Part shown: in pieces, positions 10,744 to 19,850 of the stretch
Layout of the letters: the number at the start of each line of letters is the position of its first letter
How positions within the stretch are numbered: the first letter of the stretch is position 1
Assembly: GCF_016906535.1 (NCBI RefSeq)
Contig: NC_057372.1
Coordinates: 973,501 to 1,037,500 of the forward strand
Reading direction: 5' to 3'
Length of the DNA stretch: 64,000 nucleotides
Origin: Rhizoctonia solani
Taxonomy: Eukaryota > Basidiomycota > Agaricomycetes > Cantharellales > Ceratobasidiaceae
The notes under the pieces: generated by a model
What the model was told of the DNA's origin: nothing
What the model saw: the letters and a program-made list of their open reading frames with translations, nothing else
The model's database searches: none
Made by a program: the position numbers and the translations under genes

Positions 10744-13700
10744 CTGCCCCCCCTAAGGGCCTTGGCGGCGCCGAGGGCCTTCTTTTTCATTTCTTTTTCA
10801 AATTTTTCTAGGATTTTTTCGGCGTTTTTGAGATTTTCCCTTGGTTCCCAGGTATTCTCTTCTGATCCGTAGCCTTTCCATTTTACCCTAAAAAACCACT
10901 TCCCGTTCCTTTCTTCCATGTCTGTAATTCCTTCAACCTTGTATTCTTCTTCCCCATCCACGGTCACAGGTGGGGGCCGGTTCTCGAAGTTGCGTTTTTT
11001 ATCCCTTTTGACTTTTGACAGGAGCCCCACGTAGAAGACATCGTGGATTCTCATGGATGGTGGGAGTTCCAGGCGGTATGCGCGGTCGGAGATTTTCTCA
11101 GTCACTTTGAAGGGGCCTAGGCGTTGTTCCGTCAGCTTGGGACTCAGGGTCTTCAGCTTCACGTTTTTGGCGTCTAGCCAGACCTCTTCTCCAACTTCAA
11201 ACCCGAGTGGTTCTCCCGTTTCTCCGGCTGTCATACGTGATTTTGATTGCCGGAGCGCGGATTCTATTTCCCGCCATTGCGCTTCCATCTGTGTTGCCAA
11301 TTTGTCTGCCTCAGGGACGTCCGTTGGTAGGTTACTTGGGGTTAAGGAGGGTTCCCATCCGTACAGTGCCCTGAATGGGGATTTGCCTGTTGCACTATGT
11401 ACCGCATTGTTATAGGCAAACTCCGCCATTGGCAACCACTTGACCCAGTCCTTCTGATTTATCCCAGAGTAGGCCCTCAGGAAATGCTCGACCGTTGGGT
11501 TCACGCGTTCTGTCTGCCCGTCGCTCTGAGGGTGGTAGGCCGAGGAGAAGTGGGGGTCTATCCCCAGGCGTTGGTACAAAGCCTTCAGGAATCTATTGTT
11601 AAAAACCCGTCCTCGGTCCAATACCGTTTTTTCAGGCATGCCGTAACGTTTCCATACGTGTCGTAGGAATAGGTCCGCCAGTTCTGGGGCTTTGAGCTTC
11701 TTGGAACATTCTACCAGGATAACGTACTTAGTGAAACTGTCCACAATAACTAAGATAGAGTCATTGCTTCCGTCCTTTGGTAGGTCTACTATCATATTGT
11801 ACGACACATGTTGCCATGGGCGTGAGGGGAGTTCTAATGGCTGGGGCGGTATGGTTGCGTACTTGGGCTTCCAGATTCGTTGACAGGTTTTGCAGGAATC
11901 AACGTGCCAGTATGTGTCAGCGCGTATGCCGGGCCAGTAATAGTTCCTTGATACCAATTCCAAGGTACGCTGTCTTCCTGGATGTCCTGCCAAGGGGCTG
12001 TCATGGAAGATGCAAAGTAGGTCCGTTCTCAGAGTTCCAACGTCAGGGACCACAATTCGCCCTTGGTAGAATAGTAGGCCTGCCTCCATCTGGTAATCCT
12101 TGAATGCGCGTTTGATGGAGGGGGGTGCCTTGGACTCATTTTGGAGGAATTGTAGTATTTCCTCCAGGGATTCATCCTGGTCCAGGGCGGCCTCAATCTG
12201 GCGTTGAAGCTCCTTTTCAGGGATCACTAGGGCCACATTGGCAAATACTGGCTCTGGAAGCATGGTTTGGGCGGCTGGTGGAATGTCGGCATGGTCCGCA
12301 CGTCGTGAGAGGGCATCAGGTTTCCCGGACTGTTTTCCCGGGCGGTAGACAATTTGGAAGTTATACCCTGCTAACAGTAGGTGCCATCTAGCGTGACGAC
12401 GGTTGAATGTTCGGGACTCCTTCCAGTACTCCAGGTTACGGTGATTGGTGAATACGGTGACAGGGTGAGCGGTTCCTTCCAAGAAAATGCGCCAATACTC
12501 AAAAGAGCAGATGATTGCCAAGAGTTCTTTGTCATGAGTGTCGTAGTTTTGCTCGGCACCTTTGAATGACTCGGATAGGAAGCCTAGCGGATGGAGACGG
12601 CCGTCTTCCTGACGTTGGCTGAGTATGGCACCTAGTGCTGCTCCTGAGGCATTGGTTTCCAAGAAGTAGGGTTTGGAAGGATCTGCGTGACGTAGTACTG
12701 GTGCGTTAGTGATGGCGTCCTTCAGCCCTTGGAATGCTTCTTGCTCCTTGGTTTCCCACTTCCACGGCGTGTCCTTTTTGACCAGGTTGTGTAATGGTCT
12801 GGCAATATGGCTAAAATTGGCAACAAAGCGGCGTAGGAAGTTGGCAAACCCAAGGAAGGATTGTACTTCCTTAACCTTGGTTGGTACCGGCCATTCTTGT
12901 ACCGCCTGGATCTTGAGCTTATCTAGGCTGAACCCTTTATCGGAAACAATGATCCCAAGGTATTCTACTGAGGTCACGTGGAAAGTACATTTTGACGCTT
13001 TGCAGAACAGTTGGTTTTCCATGAGACGCCGTAAGACTTCGTGAACGTGCTGGGTGTGTGTTGCGTCATCCTTAGAGTAAATTAGGATGTCATCAAGGTA
13101 GATGATGACGCAAACATCCAGGAGGTCTTTGAACAATTTGTTCATGAAGTGCTGAAAGGCAGCAGGAGCGTTTGTCAAACCAAATGTCATGACCAGGGAC
13201 TCGTAGAGGCCGTACTTGGTGCGGAAGGCGGTTTTCCATTCGTCACCCTCTTTGACCCGGACGTTGTTGTAACCCCATCTTAAGTCCAGTTTGGTGAATA
13301 CCTTGGCGCCGCGGAGCTGGGCCATTAGGTCATCAGGACGGGGTAGCGGGTAAACGTTCTTCTTAGTCCGGTTGTTGAGGCAACGGTAGTCAACGACCAA
13401 GCGGCGGGAACCATCCTTTTTGGGGACAAACATAACGGGGGAACTGATGGAAGATTTGCTTGGGCGGATCTTCCCTGCTTTCAACTCATCCCTGAGCCAG
13501 TCCTTGAGTGTGGCGGACTCAGCATCTGTCATACTATAAAGGGGAGAATTGAGGGGGCCTTCTTTGGTGAGTTCAATGCCAATATCGTAGTGCCTGTGGG
13601 GGGGAAGCTTATTGAATTCTTCCTCTCCAAATACCTTGGCGTATTGATGGTACTTGGGGGGTACTCCTTCAAGGGGGTTCTTGTCAGCTTCCTCCTCTTC

Positions 13701-14171
13701 GGCAATGGCCACGTGTTCCGGTGGGGCATGAGGTAAGGAGAGGGTGCGTTGGTTCCAATCAATTTCTGGGTTGTGGGCGTCTAGCCATTTCAATCCCAAG
13801 ATGGCGGCGTGAGACCCTGTATTGCAGATAAGGAAGGTCTCAGTCATTTTCTTGCCATCAAAGGAGAAGGTTAGGTTGGCCTTCTTCCAGATTTTGCCTG
13901 CCTGGGGGCTTGACCCATCGAGCATAGTAACGGTACGAGGATGAGGGAGATCTATTAGGGGAAGCCGTAATGCCTTGGCAGTGCGTGGGTGGAGGAATGA
14001 GGATGTGGCGCCTGAATCAATCAGGACTTCTATTGTTTCCGCTTTTTTCTCTGGTTGAATTGGAATTGTAAAAAGTGGCGCATTTCTATTGATACTATTT
14101 GATATGTTACAAAATTCAAAACAACCAGAGTCCTTGGGGTCCTTGCGCGCGGCAGCAGGTACCCTTAGTCT
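10656..14171 (-). CDS. Gyp-A2 pol: PR-RT-RNase H-IN-chromodomain
   Basis: Open in the -1 frame from the GGGAAAA site at the gag end (14171-14177). Order: protease DSGATSSFLHP (~14010-14040); RT with YLDDILIYSKDD (~13070-13105); RNase H, where the first catalytic Asp of the DAS box is Asn (codon 12651-12653, TNASGAALG); integrase zinc site (HDSPLAGHPG, SCKTCQ) and DDE core, where SYD is SYN (codon 11796-11798); then DRGRVFNN and DGQTERVN; and a C-terminal chromodomain (WFFRVKWKGYG, NTWEP). A two-base difference near the polypurine tract removes the usual stop, so the frame runs ~30 codons into the LTR. RT looks functional; RNase H and integrase probably not. Confidence 0.9.
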   Translation of the reverse strand, partial: RLRVPAAARKDPKDSGCFEFCNISNSINRNAPLFTIPIQPEKKAETIEVLIDSGATSSFLHPRTAKALRLPLIDLPHPRTVTMLDGSSPQAGKIWKKANLTFSFDGKKMTETFLICNTGSHAAILGLKWLDAHNPEIDWNQRTLSLPHAPPEHVAIAEEEEADKNPLEGVPPKYHQYAKVFGEEEFNKLPPHRHYDIGIELTKEGPLNSPLYSMTDAESATLKDWLRDELKAGKIRPSKSSISSPVMFVPKKDGSRRLVVDYRCLNNRTKKNVYPLPRPDDLMAQLRGAKVFTKLDLRWGYNNVRVKEGDEWKTAFRTKYGLYESLVMTFGLTNAPAAFQHFMNKLFKDLLDVCVIIYLDDILIYSKDDATHTQHVHEVLRRLMENQLFCKASKCTFHVTSVEYLGIIVSDKGFSLDKLKIQAVQEWPVPTKVKEVQSFLGFANFLRRFVANFSHIARPLHNLVKKDTPWKWETKEQEAFQGLKDAITNAPVLRHADPSKPYFLETNASGAALGAILSQRQEDGRLHPLGFLSESFKGAEQNYDTHDKELLAIICSFEYWRIFLEGTAHPVTVFTNHRNLEYWKESRTFNRRHARWHLLLAGYNFQIVYRPGKQSGKPDALSRRADHADIPPAAQTMLPEPVFANVALVIPEKELQRQIEAALDQDESLEEILQFLQNESKAPPSIKRAFKDYQMEAGLLFYQGRIVVPDVGTLRTDLLCIFHDSPLAGHPGRQRTLELVSRNYYWPGIRADTYWHVDSCKTCQRIWKPKYATIPPQPLELPSRPWQHVSYNMIVDLPKDGSNDSILVIVDSFTKYVILVECSKKLKAPELADLFLRHVWKRYGMPEKTVLDRGRVFNNRFLKALYQRLGIDPHFSSAYHPQSDGQTERVNPTVEHFLRAYSGINQKDWVKWLPMAEFAYNNAVHSATGKSPFRALYGWEPSLTPSNLPTDVPEADKLATQMEAQWREIESALRQSKSRMTAGETGEPLGFEVGEEVWLDAKNVKLKTLSPKLTEQRLGPFKVTEKISDRAYRLELPPSMRIHDVFYVGLLSKVKRDKKRNFENRPPPVTVDGEEEYKVEGITDMEERNGKWFFRVKWKGYGSEENTWEPRENLKNAEKILEKFEKEMKKKALGAAKALRGGSVVDTSDTREFIPIFSNLNEDKRRTFSIT

Positions 14172-15514
14172 TTTCCCGATTTGGGTCCCGACTCTTCGCC
14201 AATCTTGGCGGCTTCTTTCTTGACACCTTCCTCTTTAGGCGTGGCTTTCCAGCCAGTGCGGCATTCCGCAAATTTGTGCCCTGCTTTTCCGCATTTGATG
14301 CAGAGGCCTTCAGCCCTGCGGCGGTTGCGTTCCTCCTCAGGGACAAAGTTGGGATCGCTGGAGAGGCGCCCTGGTCTTGTGGCCTGTTGGCCGGTACTTG
14401 CCCCCCTATTGGGTGTGGTAGTGGAGGCACCAGGCTTATTACCCTTAGGCGGGTGGCTGGCACGCTCTTCTTGGAGGGCGTTATCAATGACCAGAGCCGC
14501 ATTCTGCAGCTCGAGGAGGGTGGTAGGGCGCCGCTCTTGGGTGGCGATGAGGCGGCTGACCTCCCAGTGGAGGCCACGTGCGAATTGCCCACGAAGGGCG
14601 GCATCGTTCCAGTCCAGGTCCATGGCAATGGTCCTGAACTTTGTGATATACTCAGCACAGGATCCTGTCTGAGTGAGGTGAGTGATCTGCCGCTCAGCGG
14701 CTTGCGTGGCATCCGGGTTACCAAATGCAGCCAAAAACTCCGTCCTAAATTCGTTGACTGTTTGAATTAGGGCCCTGTGGGACCCAAGTTGATCAAGGTG
14801 GGGGTGTGCCCACGCTCCTGCCACGTCCTTCATGTTCATCAGGAGGAATGACAACGTCTCCTGATCTGTGGGGAACATCCGCTGGTTAAGGCGGACCCAT
14901 GCCAACATCCGGGTTAACCATTGGCGGGCTTTGTTTCCTATCTTCCCGGTGTATGCGTCAGGGTGATCTACCTTGACCGGGGTTTGATATGTGGCTATAG
15001 GAGCCGCTGGTTGAAGGGGGGTTTGGGGCCGGATAGGCGCAGGTACAGGGGGAGTATGGACTCGCAGGGGAGCCCGGACAGGGGTTGGTTGAGCGAAGGC
15101 GGGGGGAGCTCTTGTGGGGTTGGCCCAGGCAATGAGGGGTGCGCTAGGCGCTGGAAAAGGGTTGGTTTTTGATAAGGGCCTGGGCGTGGCCTCAACTGCC
15201 GGGGGCTTCCGGTCTTCTGGTGTTTGTGGGGCTTCCCCTCTAGCCTCGATGCGAGTGAGGGCTTGGTCGACGGTTCCCATCCAGTCTCGGGCTTCCTTGT
15301 TGGCTTCCTTGGCTTCCTCGAGTTCCCGCTCAAGCCGGATGACTTGGTTTTGCAATCCCAAGAGGAGGGAGATTGCGCGGCTGAGGGATATTTCCCCATA
15401 GACCTCTGGTTCAAGGCTCCTTGGCTCATCGGCGGTTGCCTGAAGAGTGGGTCCCAACTCTCCTTGATCGAGAGGGGATTGGGGACGAGCGGTGCTCCGG
15501 GAACGGGTTGCCAT
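14165..15514 (-). CDS. Gyp-A2 gag
   Basis: 449 residues from ATG 15514, the position of MATRSR in all A copies; the frame stays open 61 codons further upstream but without conservation. A proline-rich N-terminal third is followed by the gag core (QWLTRMLAWVRLNQ; LDQLGSHRALIQTV; YITKFRTIAMDLDW) and one CCHC knuckle CIKCGKAGHKFAEC. Ends GGGAAAA then stop TAA at 14165-14167, where -1 frameshifting into pol is predicted. No internal stop. Confidence 0.88.
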   Translation of the reverse strand: MATRSRSTARPQSPLDQGELGPTLQATADEPRSLEPEVYGEISLSRAISLLLGLQNQVIRLERELEEAKEANKEARDWMGTVDQALTRIEARGEAPQTPEDRKPPAVEATPRPLSKTNPFPAPSAPLIAWANPTRAPPAFAQPTPVRAPLRVHTPPVPAPIRPQTPLQPAAPIATYQTPVKVDHPDAYTGKIGNKARQWLTRMLAWVRLNQRMFPTDQETLSFLLMNMKDVAGAWAHPHLDQLGSHRALIQTVNEFRTEFLAAFGNPDATQAAERQITHLTQTGSCAEYITKFRTIAMDLDWNDAALRGQFARGLHWEVSRLIATQERRPTTLLELQNAALVIDNALQEERASHPPKGNKPGASTTTPNRGASTGQQATRPGRLSSDPNFVPEEERNRRRAEGLCIKCGKAGHKFAECRTGWKATPKEEGVKKEAAKIGEESGPKSGKD

Positions 15515-16027
15515 TTCATGAGGATATGAACGGCCTTGGTGAGAGGTGGCGCGTTGGGAGGCGCGGGAGGAAGCGCGAGAGGGGGTGCGTGACGTAATGG
15601 TGGGCGAGTAGGGGGTAATGGGGCTTGTGTAGCCAAGGGTGCCTATATCAGGACTTATGGGGCGCTTTATTGTACTGGCGCTAAGAGCTTGCGTCAACCA
15701 CCTAGCGTTGGACAGTCCCTATTGACCAATCAACTGCCGTGTACGGGCGTGATGTGGAACGGGTTTTCTGCAAGCGGGTGGATCTGCTGACTAGCTCCGC
15801 TGACAAAGGGTGCGGTGACCGGTGGTAAGCGGACGATCAGAATCCGTCTGCCTTATAGCAATTTGGTGCTACCTGGGGCCAACGCTAGTTTGATTATTGA
15901 TAGCAAAAGGCGAGCCCGATCAGGTGATTTCCCTCGTGCTAGTACAGGGGACCTTCTTGTTTGTTGAAGCTGAGTAGGGTGTGCTTTGTGGGCACGGTTT
16001 GCAACCAACTTAAGGTCAATTACCTAG
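15515..16027 (-). other. Gyp-A2 leader with self-priming PBS
   Basis: The PBS (16013-16025 on +, read antisense AGGTAATTGACCT) pairs with the RNA 5' end AGGTCGATTACCT of its LTR with one G-U wobble. The rest is the conserved A/B leader without a supported ORF. Confidence 0.6.
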
Positions 16028-16597
16028 TGTCCTAGACGTCCTTAAGGGGCGTCAAGGCAGCGGGCGCTTAAGGCCGTATAGAGCTAAGTGAAAACCGCGT
16101 AAGGCGGCGGGGGATCTACCTACAACGACGAACTAACTAACTACGGTGTCAAGACGCTATAAGGCGTTGACAAACTACCTAAGTACAGTGAGAGCGACGC
16201 TTAAGGCGTGTATCTAAGTGGTTACCGGCTGTAAGGCCTCGTACAGTATGTGGAGTGCGACAAGAGGTAATCGACCTGGGTGTTACCGTGGTCGGTTGGC
16301 CTCCTTATATATTACAGAGAGTGACTAATTACAAATACAGAATATGCAAAACCTAATCCAATAGGAACCCCGCTCCGCAGTTGGCCTTACTCATGCATAC
16401 GTGTCACTGACGTGTCATGATGACGTCATAGGTGGAGGTGGCTATGTATGCTGATTAAGCGCGGATGGGGACGTGGCTTGGCGCTTAGCGTATGATATAA
16501 GCGCCAAAGTCACGTGATCGAAAATGTTCTCCGTTTGTCTTTGTTTAAATTTGAGAAAATGGGAATAAATTCCCTGGTATCAGATGTGTCTACAACA
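16028..16597 (-). repeat. Gyp-A2 5' LTR
   Basis: Same length as its partner (570 bp). TATATAA on the minus strand precedes AGGTCGATTACCT. Followed by TSD GCACC at 16598-16602. Confidence 0.92.
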
Positions 16598-16602
16598 GCA
16601 CC

Positions 16603-17571
16603 CTAAGAACAGATCTTCTGCGCATTTTCCACAACAGCCCCCTAGCAGGGCACCCAGGAAGACAACGCACCTTGGAACTAATCTCCAGGGATTACTACTG
16701 GCCTGGGATCCGTGCAGACACGTATTGGCATGTTGACTCTTGCAAAACATGTCAACAGATCAGAAAGCCCAAGTATGCATCCATTCCACCTCAGCCCCTG
16801 GAACTGCCAACGCGCCCCTGGCAACACGTGTCATACAATATGATAGTGGACTTGCCTAAAGACAGAAGTAATGATTCTATCTTGGTCATTGTAGATAGCT
16901 TCACTAAATACGTCATCCTGGTGGAATGCTCTAAGAAACTAAAGGCACCTGAGCTAGCGGACCTATTCCTACGTCACATATGGAAACGTTTTGGCATGCT
17001 GGAGAAAACAGTCTCAGACTGAGGAAGGGTATTCAACAACAAGTTCCTAAAGGCACTATACCAAAGACTAGGAATAGACCCTCACTTCTCCTTGGCCTAC
17101 CACCCCCAAAGCAATGGCCAAACGGAGCAAGTAAACCCCACAGTTGAACACTTCCTATGGGTGTACTCAGGGGTTAATCAAAAAGACTGGGTCAAATGGT
17201 TACCAATGGCAGAGTTTGCCTACAACAACACCGTTCACAGTTCAACGGGCAAATCCCCATTTAAGGCACTCTATGGATGGGAACCATCCCTCACCCCTAG
17301 TAACGTACCAACCAACGTGCCTGAGGCAGACAACCTGGCAACTCAAATGGAAGCACAATGGCAAGAAATAGAATCAGCACTCCGGCAATCAAAAGCACGC
17401 ATGACTGCCGGAGAAACAGGAGAACCAATTAGCTTTGAAATTGGGGAAGAGGCCTGGCTAGACGCAAAAAATGTCAAACTGAAAACCTTGAGTTCCAAGC
17501 TGACAGAACAACGCCTAGGCCCTTTCAAAATAACCAAAAAGATCTCCAACCATGCTTACCAACTAGAACTC
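16603..17571 (+). pseudogene. Gyp-A1 pol, integrase fragment
   Basis: Resumes the Gyp-A1 pol exactly after the Gyp-A2 TSD. Encodes the integrase zinc site (SCKTCQ) and core: HVSYNMIVDLP with Asn instead of the first catalytic Asp (codon 16837-16839), TVSD, a TGA at 17020-17022 where relatives have Arg, then YHPQSNGQTEQVN. Ends at Gyp-B4 in the linker before the chromodomain. Confidence 0.88.
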
Positions 17572-18132
17572 TGTTATAACCTCCTAACATATACCATTGG
17601 ACTCGCACGATTTTTCTGATATTTTTAGTATTTTTTACGGACTTGATATCTTTTGTTTTTTGATCACGTGATCTTGGCGCTTATTATGCCGAGATGCCGC
17701 GCCGAGATGCCGTGCCAAGGGCGCTTAGGAGAAATCCAGGCTTCTGCGCAGCCCACAGCACGCTTCTCATTTGTCTTAGTTACTTCTTTCTCTCACGCGC
17801 ACAGACCATGTAGATAGTGTGCTTTGTCTATATATACAGCAGGGAAATTGCTTGGAGACACCAAGTTGATTTTACCTTGTCTCATATTCATTGAGGAGGA
17901 TTAGTCAGCCAGCTAAGTAGCAGGCCCCCAGTAGTACTCAGACGCTCACCACCCCTTAACCTACCACACCTCCAGGCCTAAGGCCCCTTTGCATTAGTTA
18001 AGTAGTAGTAGTCCGCCTTAAGCGGAAGTAGTATAGCCTCATTAGTTAGATTACGTACGTGTTGCCTGTAGTAGTACGGCCTTAAGCGCCCAACTCCACT
18101 AGCGTGTGCCCACCTTACAGTGGTGCACGACA
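17572..18132 (+). repeat. Gyp-B4 5' LTR with promoter
   Basis: TGTTATAACCTCC...GCACGACA. TATATA at 17829-17834 lies 34 nt upstream of AAGTTGATTTTAC (17863-17875), the inferred RNA start. The distance equals that in family A although the sequences are unrelated. Confidence 0.93.
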
Positions 18133-18134
18133 TT

Positions 18135-18147
18135 GTAAAATTGACTT
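18135..18147 (+). other. Gyp-B4 self-priming PBS
   Basis: GTAAAATTGACTT, two bases after the LTR, pairs over 13 nt with the RNA start AAGTTGATTTTAC using two G-U wobbles. In Gyp-B7 the LTR has AAGTCAATTTTAC and the pairing is perfect. Confidence 0.65.
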
Positions 18148-18590
18148 CTTGTAGGCTTGATCAACAAACGAGAAGACTTCTAGTACTAGCACAAGGGAAA
18201 TAACCGTGATTGGGGCTACCTTGTGGGACATAATAATCAAAAGTCCCCCACCCCCACGTAGTACCGAATTGCTATAAGGCTAACAAGTCCTATTGCCTGC
18301 TTACCACGAGTTTCGCCGGAACTCTGCAGTTAGCGACCCTAGTCAGCTGAAGTACCCGCTTGCAAAAAACCCGCTCATATCACAATTGCCAGATCTGTTG
18401 ATTTGTTGTAGGGATTGTCCAACGCTAGGTATTTGACGCAAGGGTTTAGCGTATACATACTGCTTAAAAACCGCTCATAAGTCCTGTACCAGGCACCTAC
18501 CCTCCCCACGCTGTTTCCATTATTCCATCCACACGCTCTGGCGTCCCTCATCCCTACTCCCGCCCTACCAGCCGTTCCAGTCAACATTCC
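18148..18590 (+). other. Gyp-B4 untranslated leader
   Basis: No supported ORF. It shares blocks with the family A leader (GTACTAGCACAAGGGAAAT, ATTGCTATAAGG, CCCGCTTGCA, GTCCAACGCTAGG, GCTCATAAGTCCTG) although LTRs and proteins of A and B have diverged widely. Confidence 0.6.
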
Positions 18591-19850
18591 GTGGCAACCC
18601 GTTCCCAACCACCCTCTCGCGGCCCATCACCCTCTCCGCAACACCTGCCTGGAATGGAACTGGAGCCAACCCTTGCCTCTCTCCTTGAGGCTATCCAAAC
18701 CCTCACCAGCCAAGTTGGGTCCTTGCAGGCCCAAATCCACACTCAAGGCCAACAGCTCTCTGAGCTCAAAGCCATATGCAAGGAAACCAACGACCTTGTT
18801 GGAGACAAGGATCAGGGCGGAGCCCAAGCCAAGCCTGGCCCATTGACTGGGCCTATCACTCCCCCCACACATACAGGGGGAGAAGCACACACTCCAGGAA
18901 CGGTTAGGCCTGGACTCAAGGCCCCCTTTTGCCCATCAAGAGGGACGGGCTTTGACTCAGAGGAGGAAGAAGAACCCAGGCGAGCTCCCAAAAAAGAGCC
19001 TTGCGACACGCCTAGACGGAGCCTCAGCTCCCTTACCCCCTTTGACGCAGGGTCCAGCGTAAAGCAACCCAAAATGGAACTCCCAGACCCATACAAGGGA
19101 GATTCCAGGGGACGGAAGGCAACCCAGTGGCTAGACCGAATGCTGCTGTGGGTTGCACTTCATCAAGACCAGTTTGATGAAGAAGAACAGATGGTCGTGT
19201 GGATCCTCTACCACATGACCAACAAGGCTGCCGACTGGGCTCTCCCTATCATAGGGACAATTATCAAGGGCAAGGGTAACCCCCCAACCACTATCCCGGC
19301 CTTAACGGCCAAATTCAAGGAAGCCTTCGCCGACCCAGACGCGAAGAGGGCGGCTGCCAGGAAGATTGCCGCATTGACTCAGACCACAACCACGTCTGAG
19401 TACGTTACCAAATTCCGCAACCTCATGGCGGAACTGGACTGGAACACTGAGGCGTACATTGCCCAGTTTACGCGTGGCCTTCACTGGAAGGTAAAAGAAC
19501 TTTTGTCCACCAAGGACAATATTCCCGACAACAACCTCGAGGCCATATTCGCCGCCTCGGTCAAAATTGACAACACTTGTTGGGAAAACAAGGAAAACCG
19601 TCCTAAGAAGCTCCCTGCCAAGTCCCCAGCCACCGTGGCCACTTCCACCACTACCACCACCCAACGGGTCCGCCTCTCTGAGGACCCCAACTACGTTACA
19701 CCGGAAGAAAGGGACTGCCGCCGCGCATCTGGCCTCTGTGTCAAGTGCGGTCAGAAGGGACACGGCATCAAACAATGCCCCAACGGCTGGAAGGCCACAA
19801 TCAAGGAGACCGCCAAGATAGGGGAAGTTGCGGAGTCAGAAAAAGAGTAA
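18591..19850 (+). CDS. Gyp-B4 gag
   Basis: The start aligned with family A is GTG here (18591) and also in Gyp-B7. The first conserved ATG is at 18651 (LPGMELEPTLASLL), so I favour initiation there (~400 residues); a non-AUG start is possible. An N-terminal coiled segment (LTSQVGSLQAQIHTQGQQ) and proline-rich linker precede the gag core (QWLDRMLLWVALHQDQFD; YVTKFRNLMAELDWN) and a CCHC knuckle CVKCGQKGHGIKQC. Stop TAA 19848-19850. Open throughout. Confidence 0.88.
   Translation: MATRSQPPSRGPSPSPQHLPGMELEPTLASLLEAIQTLTSQVGSLQAQIHTQGQQLSELKAICKETNDLVGDKDQGGAQAKPGPLTGPITPPTHTGGEAHTPGTVRPGLKAPFCPSRGTGFDSEEEEEPRRAPKKEPCDTPRRSLSSLTPFDAGSSVKQPKMELPDPYKGDSRGRKATQWLDRMLLWVALHQDQFDEEEQMVVWILYHMTNKAADWALPIIGTIIKGKGNPPTTIPALTAKFKEAFADPDAKRAAARKIAALTQTTTTSEYVTKFRNLMAELDWNTEAYIAQFTRGLHWKVKELLSTKDNIPDNNLEAIFAASVKIDNTCWENKENRPKKLPAKSPATVATSTTTTTQRVRLSEDPNYVTPEERDCRRASGLCVKCGQKGHGIKQCPNGWKATIKETAKIGEVAESEKE

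Larger units (their letters stand above)
10174..16597 (-). mobile_element. Gyp-A2: full-length chromodomain gypsy element
   Basis: 6424 bp with 570-bp LTRs at both ends and TSD GCACC (10169-10173, 16598-16602), inserted antisense in the Gyp-A1 pol. Both reading frames are open. By eye the LTRs differ at five sites, all transitions at CpG (~0.9%). Despite open frames, two catalytic Asp codons in pol have become Asn (see the pol entry), so it may not be autonomous. Confidence 0.93.

Noticed and set aside
10656..10746. Extra ~30 C-terminal residues of the Gyp-A2 pol as a real domain
   Set aside because: They are translated LTR sequence, due to a two-base change near the polypurine tract; other copies stop at the LTR start.
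14099..14770. 223-codon + strand frame inside Gyp-A2
   Set aside because: It is the complement of the gag gene read on the minus strand; no gene-like features of its own.
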